48,563 nt of DNA from assembly GCA_002350525.1 (NCBI GenBank), contig DEFA01000028.1, forward strand, positions 1 to 48,563. Reading direction: 5' to 3'. A model generated the notes under the pieces. The model saw only the letters and a program-made list of their open reading frames with translations, was not told where the DNA came from and ran no database searches. A program made the translations under genes and the position numbers. This stretch comes from Lachnospiraceae bacterium UBA2864 (lineage in GTDB: Bacteria; Bacillota; Clostridia; Lachnospirales; Lachnospiraceae). This document shows, piece by piece, positions 8,346-15,784 of the stretch. Every line of letters begins with the position of its first letter. Positions within the stretch are counted from its first letter, which is position 1.

Positions 8346-9454
8346 GGCATTACTATCTGTGGATGAATCATTTGAGACAAATGAGTATATCCGAAAAGAC
8401 GAAGCTCCTTATGCATTTCGGAAGTCCGAAGGCTGTATTTGATGAAATGGACCGGGAAACCTGTGATGCTCTTGTCGAAACGTCGGCGCTTAAGAAAAAG
8501 GCTGCCGATGAGATACTGGCTTCAAGATATGACGGATGGTTCGAAGAGTACGAAAAAAGCCTGTCGGATAAAGGAATAAGATATGTTACACCGGAGGATG
8601 ATGCATTTCCGGGAAGACTTAAAGATGTATACGATTGTCCGCTTACTCTTTTTTATATAGGAGATATCTCGATACTGAAAGCCGAAACCTGTATAGCCGT
8701 TATCGGAGCCAGACGCCCGACTGGTTACGGAAACGCGGTCGCGGAGTCTTTTTCGGAAGCACTATCCGAAAACGGTGCAGTCATAATAAGCGGCATGGCG
8801 GCCGGAATAGATGCGAGAGCTCATATGGGAGCTTTTAATGCAGGCGGAAAAACCGCAGCGGTTTTGGGGAGCGGTGTGAACTTCTGTTATCCGAGAGATA
8901 ACTTCCCTATATACGAAAAACTTATCGCCGGTGGTGTTATAGTTTCCGAATACGGTCCGGAAGTTTCTCCGATAGGGATAAACTTTCCGGCGAGAAACAG
9001 GATTATAAGCGGTCTGTCCGACGCAGTTCTTGTGGTTGAAGCAAGGACAAGGAGCGGAACACTTATAACAGCGGATGCCGCTCTCGAACAGGGAAGAAGC
9101 ATATATGCAGTTCCCGGAAGAATAGGGGATCCTCTCAGTGAGGGAACAAACAGGCTTATAAGGAGCGGGGCAACATGTGTAACCGGTCCGGAAGACATTC
9201 TGAATGATCTCCGGGTCGGAAGTCCCGTAAGGATGAAATATAAAAACGATAACAGCGGACTTAGTGAATTTGAGAAGAAAATAATCGGAAATATGAGTGT
9301 CATGCCGAAATTTATTGATGATATTATCAGGGAATCGAGAGAAAGCGTAACGGGCGTTATTTCGGCACTTAGCTCCATGAAAGAGAGGGGGCTCGTCGCA
9401 GAACCCATGCCCGGCTTTTATCAGATTGCGCTTGCGTATGAAAATAAATTGTGA
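8342..9454 (+). CDS. dprA: DNA processing protein DprA/Smf
   Basis: A 370-residue protein with the complete Rossmann-like DprA core: AVIGARRPTGYGNA, VISGMAAGIDARAH, AVLGSGVNFCYPRDN, FPARNRIISGLS, VVEARTRSGTLITA and AVPGRIGDPLSEGTNRLI. DprA binds incoming single-stranded DNA and loads RecA. The C-terminal 70 residues form a winged-helix-like domain. It overlaps comM by 4 bases. After the stop the sequence carries a long set of hairpins before topA. Confidence 0.95.
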   Translation: MRHYYLWMNHLRQMSISEKTKLLMHFGSPKAVFDEMDRETCDALVETSALKKKAADEILASRYDGWFEEYEKSLSDKGIRYVTPEDDAFPGRLKDVYDCPLTLFYIGDISILKAETCIAVIGARRPTGYGNAVAESFSEALSENGAVIISGMAAGIDARAHMGAFNAGGKTAAVLGSGVNFCYPRDNFPIYEKLIAGGVIVSEYGPEVSPIGINFPARNRIISGLSDAVLVVEARTRSGTLITADAALEQGRSIYAVPGRIGDPLSEGTNRLIRSGATCVTGPEDILNDLRVGSPVRMKYKNDNSGLSEFEKKIIGNMSVMPKFIDDIIRESRESVTGVISALSSMKERGLVAEPMPGFYQIALAYENKL

Positions 9455-9490
9455 TATAAAAGTCAAGGATAATTGTTTCAGAAGGACTTG

Positions 9491-9662
9491 CAAACAGAAA
9501 ACAGCTCGGGAATGCTTGCATTCCAAGAGGTGTTTTCTGTTTGTGAGGATCCTGCGAAGCAGGATTGCCGCAAAATTATGAAATAATGCGTCTCTGAAAG
9601 AGACGGCTAGGTGCGAAGCACCGACATTATGAATAAGTTTGTGGCAACTTCTGAAGCAGAAG
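9491..9662 (+). repeat. Tandem hairpin array with GAA loops between dprA and topA
   Basis: At least six short inverted repeats follow one another: CAAACAGAAAACA/TGTTTTCTGTTTG (9491-9503 with 9531-9543, containing GGAATGC/GCATTCC), ATCCTGC-gaa-GCAGGAT (9549-9565), ATTAT-gaa-ATAAT (9575-9587), CGTCTCT-gaa-AGAGACG (9589-9605), GGTGC-gaa-GCACC (9610-9622) and CTTCTG-aag-CAGAAG (9648-9662). Two longer-range pairings are also possible: TTGCCGCAA (9565-9573) with TTGTGGCAA (9639-9647), with one G-U pair, and ATAATG (9583-9588) with CATTAT (9625-9630). No T-run follows the first hairpin, so it is not a simple terminator. The array ends 12 bases before the topA ribosome site. It could be a leader RNA, an mRNA-processing element or an intergenic repeat family. 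Confidence 0.7.
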
Positions 9663-9687
9663 GCGTTTATACCGGAGGGAAAATTAA

Positions 9688-11745
9688 GTGGCAAAGAATT
9701 TAGTAATAGTAGAGTCTCCGACTAAGGCGAAGACTATTAAAAAATTCCTGGGGAGAAACTATGAGGTAATTGCATCGGAAGGTCATGTAAGAGATCTTCC
9801 AAAGAGCAGTATGGGAATTGATAAAGACAATGATTTCGAACCTCATTATATAACTATCAGAGGAAAGGGAGAGCTTGTAAGCGCACTCAGAAAGGCTGTT
9901 AAGAAGTCTGACTTCGTGTATCTCGCAACTGACCCGGACCGTGAAGGAGAAGCAATATCTTATCATCTTTCTGTAACACTGAAACTTGATGAGAAGAAGT
10001 ATAAGAGAATAACATTTAACGAGATTACTCAGAGAGCGGTTAAGGAATCTCTTAAGAACGCAAGAGCTATCGATATGAAACTTGTTGATGCTCAGCAGGC
10101 ACGCCGTGTCGTAGACAGACTCGTGGGTTATGAGATAAGCCCGCTTCTTTGGGACAAGATCGGTAAGAGAGGTCTGTCTGCCGGACGTGTTCAGTCTGTA
10201 ACACTTAAAATGATATCCGACAGAGAGGCAGAGATAGACAGATTCATACCGGAAGAGTACTGGACGATAGATGTACTTCTTACAGTACCGGGACAGGCTA
10301 AGCCGGTAGCTTTCAGATATCAGGGTGAGATAAAGAGTGCGGCAGAGGCAGCTGAGATAGTTAAATCTATCAAGGCATCAGACTGTGTTGTATCTGAAGT
10401 CAAGAACTCAAAGAGAACCAAGAAGGGACCGGTTCCTTTTACAACAAGTACTCTTCAGCAGACTGCTGCGGGAAAGATAAACTTCCCTACTTCAAAGACT
10501 ATGAGAATAGCACAGCAGCTTTATGAAGGAGTAGAGATTAAGGGACAGGGAACCGTCGGTCTCATAACATATTTAAGAACCGATTCGACAAGAATCTCTG
10601 CAGAAGCTGATGCTGCGGCAAGAGAGTATATCGAAGAAAATTACGGTAAGGAATTCCTTGCGGAAGAAGGAAAGACAGCTGAGAAGAAGCAGAATATCCA
10701 GGACGCCCATGAGGCCATAAGACCTACGGATGTTACAAGAACTCCGGCATCTTTAAAGGGAATCGTAAGTAACGATCAGTATAAACTTTATAAACTTATA
10801 TATGAAAGATTTCTTGCGAGCAGAATGCAGCCTGCGATATATGATACATTTGCAGTGACTGTTACGGCAGGTGATGCAAGACTCAGAGCATCGACAAGCA
10901 GCCTCGCATTTCCTGGATTCTTAAATGTATATAATACCGAAGAAGAAGCAGGTGATACAAATGTATTCAACTTCAGCGGTATAGAGAAGGGTGATAAACT
11001 CAGCTTAAAGGATGCGGAGTCGAAACAGCATTTCACAGAGCCGCCTGCTCACTATACGGAGGCAAGCCTCGTACGAGCGATGGAAGAGAACGGAATCGGA
11101 CGTCCTTCGACTTATGCACCTACCATAAGTACGCTTCTTAACAGAAGATATGTAACGAAAGAACAGAAAAATCTTTATATCACAGAGCTTGGAAGCGCGG
11201 TTAACACCATAATGATAACCGCATTTCCGGAGATAGTTAATATAGAATTTACCGCCAATATGGAGTCGCTTCTCGACAGCATCGGTGACGGAATAGTCGA
11301 TTGGAAAGTCGTTGTAAGAAACTTCTATCCTGATCTTGAAGCGGAGATTAGGGACGCTGAGAATTCTCTCTCAAAGGTTAAGATTGCCGATGAGAAAACT
11401 GATGAGATATGCGAAAAGTGCGGAGCAAATATGGTCATCAAGTACGGCTCTTACGGAAAGTTCCTGGCTTGTCCGAATTTCCCTGAGTGCCGCAATACCA
11501 TGCCTTACTTTGAGAAAATCGGGGTTAAATGTCCTGAGTGCGGTAAGGACCTGGTTAAGAAGACCTCCAAGAAAGGCAGAACCTATTACGGATGCAGTGG
11601 ATTCCCTGATTGCGAGTATATGTCATGGGCACGTCCTGTTGATAAGAAGTGTCCTAAATGTCAAAAACTTCTTATAATCAAGGGCAAGAAACTTGTCTGC
11701 TCGGACCCTGCATGCGGTTACAAGGAGCAGATTGAAAATTCGTGA
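9688..11745 (+). CDS. topA: DNA topoisomerase I
   Basis: A type IA topoisomerase of 685 residues that relaxes negative supercoils. It starts at GTG 9688, 8 bases after GGAGGG. The Toprim domain begins LVIVESPTKAKTI and includes DPDREGEAI. The catalytic tyrosine is Tyr295 in GLITYLRTDSTR. GIGRPSTYAPTI is also typical. The C terminus has three four-cysteine zinc ribbons (from about residue 574: CEKCGANM, CPECGKDL and CPKCQKLL, each with a matching C-terminal Cys pair). Its place between dprA and codY is the common Firmicute order. Confidence 0.97.
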   Translation: MAKNLVIVESPTKAKTIKKFLGRNYEVIASEGHVRDLPKSSMGIDKDNDFEPHYITIRGKGELVSALRKAVKKSDFVYLATDPDREGEAISYHLSVTLKLDEKKYKRITFNEITQRAVKESLKNARAIDMKLVDAQQARRVVDRLVGYEISPLLWDKIGKRGLSAGRVQSVTLKMISDREAEIDRFIPEEYWTIDVLLTVPGQAKPVAFRYQGEIKSAAEAAEIVKSIKASDCVVSEVKNSKRTKKGPVPFTTSTLQQTAAGKINFPTSKTMRIAQQLYEGVEIKGQGTVGLITYLRTDSTRISAEADAAAREYIEENYGKEFLAEEGKTAEKKQNIQDAHEAIRPTDVTRTPASLKGIVSNDQYKLYKLIYERFLASRMQPAIYDTFAVTVTAGDARLRASTSSLAFPGFLNVYNTEEEAGDTNVFNFSGIEKGDKLSLKDAESKQHFTEPPAHYTEASLVRAMEENGIGRPSTYAPTISTLLNRRYVTKEQKNLYITELGSAVNTIMITAFPEIVNIEFTANMESLLDSIGDGIVDWKVVVRNFYPDLEAEIRDAENSLSKVKIADEKTDEICEKCGANMVIKYGSYGKFLACPNFPECRNTMPYFEKIGVKCPECGKDLVKKTSKKGRTYYGCSGFPDCEYMSWARPVDKKCPKCQKLLIIKGKKLVCSDPACGYKEQIENS

Positions 11746-11773
11746 CAATAATAAGATTTGTTTGACTATTCTG

Positions 11774-11802
11774 TTGTTTGAAACGAATTTATATGTTATA
11801 TT
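11774..11802 (+). promoter_or_regulatory. Probable sigma-A promoter of codY
   Basis: TTGTTT at 11774-11779 and TATATT at 11797-11802 are separated by 17 bases. The codY start is 36 bases downstream. No experimental support; the -35 box is imperfect. Confidence 0.5.
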
Positions 11803-11838
11803 AGAACTACTATGGACTATCTGTGGGGAGGTGATTGC

Positions 11839-12600
11839 TTGAGTATAAAATTACTGGACAAGACCCGTAAAATCGGCAGGCTCCTTCACGAGAACAAATC
11901 AGACGTAGTTCTGTTCAATGATATTTGTAAGCTTCTCGGAGGACTGCTAAGCGCAAACGTAATGGTTATGAGCGCAAGAGGTAAACTGCTTGGTATATAT
12001 GAGGATGACATAAAGTCTTCATTAAACGAACTCATTACCTGCCGTGTCGGTGAGATGATAGACGCTGAACTGAACGAGAGATTCCTTGCGATTCTTTCAA
12101 CAAAGGAAAACGGAAACCTTCTTACTCTCGGTTTCGAAAGTGTCGAGGATGAAAAAATTACATCTATTATAATGCCGATATATTTTGCGGGAAGCAGAAT
12201 GGGAACGACATTTATATACAGAGGCAAACAGGATTTCGGCGTTGATGATATTATATTATCCGAATATGCCAACACTGTTATAGAACTGGAAATGATGCGT
12301 TCAATCTATGATGAGAAGGAAGAAGAAAAGAGACGGTCTGAGAATCTGATTGCTGCGCTGGATTCGCTTTCGTATTCGGAACGACGTGCAGTGGGATATG
12401 TGCTAAAATCCCTTGGAGGACAGAAGGAGGGCATAATAGTTGCCAGCCGGATTGCATCCGAGAATGACATTACCAGATCAACCATCGTAAATGCCATGCA
12501 GAAACTTGAAGGCGCCGGTGTGCTGACGGTACAGTCAAAGGGGATGAAAGGTACTTATGTGACCGTTGTAAATGATGCGGTTTACGAGTTTGAAATGTAG
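11839..12600 (+). CDS. codY: GTP/branched-chain amino acid-sensing global regulator CodY
   Basis: A CodY repressor of 253 residues. I choose TTG 11839 because GGAGGTGAT ends 3 bases before it and the product then begins MSIKLLDKTRKIGRLL, matching the usual CodY N terminus; an ATG 27 bases upstream has no ribosome site. The N-terminal GAF domain (about 1-150) senses isoleucine/valine and GTP. The C-terminal winged helix includes ASRIASENDITRSTIVNAM and KLEGAGVL. CodY adjusts amino-acid uptake and biosynthesis to nutrient supply. In Bacillus codY is followed directly by the flagellar operon; here it is followed by an acidic membrane protein. Confidence 0.95.
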   Translation: MSIKLLDKTRKIGRLLHENKSDVVLFNDICKLLGGLLSANVMVMSARGKLLGIYEDDIKSSLNELITCRVGEMIDAELNERFLAILSTKENGNLLTLGFESVEDEKITSIIMPIYFAGSRMGTTFIYRGKQDFGVDDIILSEYANTVIELEMMRSIYDEKEEEKRRSENLIAALDSLSYSERRAVGYVLKSLGGQKEGIIVASRIASENDITRSTIVNAMQKLEGAGVLTVQSKGMKGTYVTVVNDAVYEFEM

Positions 12601-12644
12601 CTATAGTTAGAGTATATGTAATACAAAAAAGTGAGGTTAGGGTT

Positions 12645-14105
12645 ATGACAACAACAACGATTGTGCTTCTTATCATAGCAGTGATAGTTATTGCTATCAG
12701 CTTTATTATTACTCCCGGTGATAATGCGGAGGATGATGAAGAGAAGACAACTCCGGGACTTCAGGAAGAACTTACCGAAGCTGATAAAAAGCATCTCAGA
12801 AAACTTACTGATCAGTATGTTAACGAATACAGTAAGAAAAAGATAAAGGAAATCGTTAAGGGAAAGGTTGAAAGTACTGTTAATGATGAAGTTTCCAGAA
12901 GAGGTGCAAAACTCAGCGAGGAGCTTTCGGGAAATGTAAAAGACAGCGTTAAGGATTACTACGTAGAGATAGCCGAGTCGCTTGAGGGAACAAAGAGTGA
13001 AGCGGCAGAACTCCTTGGAAAGGTTTCCGAGAAGGAAAAGGATGTTAAGATATCCCTTAATCTCGTAGACGAATATAAGAGCGGGCTTGAGAAGATGAAA
13101 ACAGAGCTTACCGATATTGAAACAAGACTCGGTGAGACAGAGAGCAGAATCGATGATAAGCTTGCTAATCTTGAAAATGCAGTTGATGCGGGCGTGAGAG
13201 TTATTCCTGCCGAAGTTGAAGCAGATGATGATGACGTTACCGATGAAACAGAAGAATTAAAGAGAGAGTCGGAAGAGGACGCTGAGGAAACAGTAGTTGC
13301 CGAAGATGTTGAAGCTGAGGCAGAAGAAACTGTTGAGGAAGCTGAGCCAGATGAAACTGTTGAAGCCGAAGCAGAAGAATCCGATGCAGAGGTAGTTGAA
13401 GAAGCTGAAGCAGAAGAGACTGCCGAAGACGTAGTTGAAGAAGCTGATACAGAGGCAGTTGAAGAAACAGAAGCGGAAGAAGCTGCCGAAGAGGTAGTTG
13501 AAGAAGCTGAAGAAGAGGCGGATGCAGAAGTGGTTGAAGAGGCCGAAGCTGATGCAGAGATAGTTGAAGAGGCAGCTGAAGAAGAAGCAGATGCAGAGGC
13601 AGCCGAAGAAGCGGTAGATCCTTCAAATGAGAAAACGGATGTCCTCACAAAAATCAAGAAGGCCGAAACCGATGATTCTGACGAAGATCCTGATGAGGAT
13701 TATGATGAAGATGAGGATGAAGAGTCAGATGAGGAAGCTACTGAGCCTGAAGTTGAGACTGTTGCTTCAGAGACAGTAGACAATTATGTGGAAGAGATAA
13801 AAGAAGAGGAAGAAGAGGATGTTGAAACTCTTCAGCCGATAGAAGAAAATTCTCCTTATTATGATGAGGACCTGGATGATCTTGATGATGAAGATTATGA
13901 TGACGAAGATGATGATCTGACTGAGGCCGATAACCTTGATGATATCCTTGACAGAGAGGGTATAGAGATCACAGACGGTGATACAGTCGGAAATATCATG
14001 GAAATGTATAACGCCGGATTCAGTATCATCGAGATATCAAAGGTAATGAATGTCGGAGTAAGTGAAGTTAAGTACGTTATAGATAGTCATCAGGGAGATT
14101 ATTAA
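12645..14105 (+). CDS. Membrane-anchored, very acidic protein with SwrB/DUF6115-like C terminus
   Basis: A 486-residue protein with one N-terminal transmembrane helix (TTTIVLLIIAVIVIAISF, residues 2-19), then a coiled-coil-like charged stretch (about 40-185). Next come about 240 residues of Glu/Ala/Asp/Val low complexity with repeats of the VVEEAEAEE type (about 186-330) and Asp/Glu runs (340-430). The last 45 residues (IMEMYNAGFSIIEISKVMN, then VGVSEVKYVID) look like the small helix-turn-helix of DUF6115 proteins, a group that includes the flagellar accessory protein SwrB/YlxL. Its place just upstream of rpsB matches swrB in Bacillus. The acidic middle is far longer than in SwrB. Function here is unknown; the similarity call rests on architecture and position. 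Confidence 0.6.
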   Translation: MTTTTIVLLIIAVIVIAISFIITPGDNAEDDEEKTTPGLQEELTEADKKHLRKLTDQYVNEYSKKKIKEIVKGKVESTVNDEVSRRGAKLSEELSGNVKDSVKDYYVEIAESLEGTKSEAAELLGKVSEKEKDVKISLNLVDEYKSGLEKMKTELTDIETRLGETESRIDDKLANLENAVDAGVRVIPAEVEADDDDVTDETEELKRESEEDAEETVVAEDVEAEAEETVEEAEPDETVEAEAEESDAEVVEEAEAEETAEDVVEEADTEAVEETEAEEAAEEVVEEAEEEADAEVVEEAEADAEIVEEAAEEEADAEAAEEAVDPSNEKTDVLTKIKKAETDDSDEDPDEDYDEDEDEESDEEATEPEVETVASETVDNYVEEIKEEEEEDVETLQPIEENSPYYDEDLDDLDDEDYDDEDDDLTEADNLDDILDREGIEITDGDTVGNIMEMYNAGFSIIEISKVMNVGVSEVKYVIDSHQGDY

Positions 14106-14108
14106 TCT

Positions 14109-14660
14109 ATGAATAAAAAATATATGTTAAGAGGAATAGGAATCGGAATCATAATAGGCGTACTTGTTATGTTTGCTGCATTTAAGAGCGGCGATTCCGG
14201 CTCCGGTAAAAGTACTGCTTCGACTGAAGCCGTAACAGAAGCAAAGACCGAAGCGGCAACAGAAGCAAAGACCGAAGCGACAACAGAAGCAAAGACAGAG
14301 GCAAAGACTGAGGCAACTACCGAGGCAACGACTGAAGCAACAACGGAAGCTACAACCGAGGCAACAACGGAAGCTACAACTGAGGCGACTACCGAGGAGG
14401 CTACAACTGAGGCGACTACCGAAGAAGCTACAACCGAGGCACCGGCAGAAGAGATAACCATATCAGTAAAGTCCGGTATGGGTTCGGAAGATGTAGCGGT
14501 ACTTCTTCAGGAAAAGGGCATAGTTGCAGATGCTGTAGAGTTTGACAGCTTCTTATGTGCAAACGGATATGATGCTCAGGTTAGAGTAGGAGATTTTACA
14601 TTTAAGAAGGGTATGTCACAGGAAGAAGTTGCAAAGGTTCTGATAACCCAGGGTGAGTAA
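14109..14660 (+). CDS. Membrane protein with Thr/Glu/Ala repeat and MltG-like LysM domain
   Basis: A 183-residue protein with a Lys-rich start, one transmembrane helix (IGIGIIIGVLVMFAAF, about residues 10-25), a linker of tandem EATT/EAKT repeats (about 38-115) and a C-terminal domain of 65 residues. That domain (ISVKSGMGSEDVAVLLQEKG, then VGDFTFKKGMSQEEVAKVL) resembles the LysM-like N-terminal part of endolytic transglycosylase MltG/YceG. The catalytic MltG domain is absent. It begins 3 bases after the acidic protein gene and is probably co-transcribed. A wall-spanning or envelope-binding role is inferred. A terminator follows. Confidence 0.6.
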   Translation: MNKKYMLRGIGIGIIIGVLVMFAAFKSGDSGSGKSTASTEAVTEAKTEAATEAKTEATTEAKTEAKTEATTEATTEATTEATTEATTEATTEATTEEATTEATTEEATTEAPAEEITISVKSGMGSEDVAVLLQEKGIVADAVEFDSFLCANGYDAQVRVGDFTFKKGMSQEEVAKVLITQGE

Positions 14661-14702
14661 ATCGTAAGATTTCATCGCTAAGTGATCGTATTATGGAATA
14701 AT

Positions 14703-14742
14703 CCCGTATGTAAGAAAAATTGCTTGCATACGGGTTTTCTTT
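14703..14742 (+). terminator. Intrinsic terminator upstream of rpsB
   Basis: CCCGTATGTAAG (14703-14714) pairs with CTTGCATACGGG (14723-14734; one G-U pair), followed by TTTTCTTT. It ends the codY-region transcript. Its 3' arm also contains the -35 box of the next promoter. Confidence 0.85.
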
Positions 14743-14752
14743 ATGTTATTAT
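14724..14752 (+). promoter_or_regulatory. Probable rpsB promoter overlapping the terminator
   Basis: TTGCAT at 14724-14729 and TATTAT at 14747-14752 are exactly 17 bases apart. The -35 box lies inside the 3' arm of the preceding terminator hairpin. Transcription would begin near 14759, leaving a leader of about 230 bases. Confidence 0.65.
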
Positions 14753-14758
14753 CGTGCT

Positions 14759-14989
14759 TGATGCGGTAGCGGCCGTGTTATTCGGCATGCAATGATCCGT
14801 AATTATAAAAATCATGCGATACATACGCAGGTGCTGCGGTTAACGCCCCGCAGTCTCGCGACCGGCTGAAGTGTATGAACACAAGGGTTCACGGGCATTT
14901 TACGAAATCATATATATGCTTTACGATTCCCTTTCAGTCAAATAATATGTATCGACAGAAGACATTTAAAAAACCAGGAGGTACAAAAA
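14759..14989 (+). promoter_or_regulatory. Structured 5' leader of rpsB, candidate S2 autoregulatory RNA
   Basis: This stretch has no gene but clear structure. CGATACATA (14817-14825) pairs perfectly with TATGTATCG (14946-14954), closing a 120-base domain. Inside are CTGCGG/CCGCAG (about 14834-14853) and TGAAC/GTTCA (about 14875-14890). The domain ends shortly before the AGGAGG of rpsB. Ribosomal protein S2 is known to control its own mRNA through leader structure in other bacteria; I do not recognise this fold as a named riboswitch. Confidence 0.5.
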
Positions 14990-15739
14990 ATGAGCGTTAT
15001 TTCAATGAAGCAGTTACTTGAGGCAGGTGTTCACTTCGGTCACCAGACAAGAAGATGGAACCCTAAGATGGATGAGTACATCTACACAGAGAGAAATGGT
15101 ATCCATATCATTGACCTTCAGAAGACTGTAGGTAAGATGGATGAGGCTTACAAGGCTGTATTCGATTGTGTTGCAAACGGTGGTACAATTCTTTTCGTTG
15201 GTACAAAGAAGCAGGCTCAGGATTCTGTTCAGACAGAGGCTGATCGTTGCGGTATGTACTATGTAAACAACAGATGGCTTGGTGGTATGCTTACAAACTT
15301 CAAGACAATCCAGTCAAGAATTGAGACACTTAAGAAGTATGAGAAGATGGAAGAGGATGGTACATTTGATCTCCTTCCTAAGAAGGAAGTTGTAATGATC
15401 AAGAAGGAGATGGAGAAGCTTCAGAAGAACCTTGGCGGTATTAAGGAGATGAAGAGAATCCCTGACATGATCTTCGTAGTAGATCCTCACAAGGAAAGAA
15501 TATGTGTTCAGGAAGCTGAGGCTCTTGGAATTCCTCTTATGGGAATCGCTGATACAAACTGTGATCCGGAAGAACTTGATTATGTTATCCCGGGTAACGA
15601 TGACGCTATCCGTGCAGTAAAACTTATCGTTTCTAAGCTTGCAGATGCTGTTATCGAGGCTAACCAGGGTGCAGATGCTGTAGAGGCAGATGCAGAGGAT
15701 GTTGCAGAGGAAGCTGCAGAGACAGCTGATGCTGAGTAA
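14990..15739 (+). CDS. rpsB: 30S ribosomal protein S2
   Basis: A 249-residue S2 protein with the family signatures LLEAGVHFGHQTRRWNPKM, YVNNRWLGGMLTNFKTIQ and PDMIFVVDPHKE, and the IPLMGIADTNCDPEELDYVIPGN region written here as its parts IPLMGIADTNCDP and VIPGNDDAIRAV. The last 30 residues are an acidic Ala/Glu/Asp tail. The start follows AGGAGG at 14977-14982. It is followed by tsf after 45 bases, the near-universal order. Codon use is strongly biased (CAG, AAG, CTT, ACA), as expected for a highly expressed gene. Confidence 0.98.
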   Translation: MSVISMKQLLEAGVHFGHQTRRWNPKMDEYIYTERNGIHIIDLQKTVGKMDEAYKAVFDCVANGGTILFVGTKKQAQDSVQTEADRCGMYYVNNRWLGGMLTNFKTIQSRIETLKKYEKMEEDGTFDLLPKKEVVMIKKEMEKLQKNLGGIKEMKRIPDMIFVVDPHKERICVQEAEALGIPLMGIADTNCDPEELDYVIPGNDDAIRAVKLIVSKLADAVIEANQGADAVEADAEDVAEEAAETADAE

Positions 15740-15784
15740 TTCGAAAACAGTTTATTAGTGAGATTATAAAGGAGGATATTTAAG

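Noticed and set aside
9491..9662. Possible CRISPR array upstream of topA
   Set aside because: The units are hairpins with different sequences and no constant repeat or regular spacers, and no cas genes are near.
12959..13657. Long minus-strand open frame rich in Ser and Ala
   Set aside because: It is the exact antisense of the acidic repeat region; GAA/GAG-rich coding DNA gives TTC/CTC-rich antisense without stops. There is no ribosome site and the plus-strand gene is better supported.
14102..14461. Minus-strand open frame with ASVVASVV repeats
   Set aside because: It is antisense to the Thr/Glu repeat stalk of the plus-strand membrane protein; the repeat explains the absence of stops.
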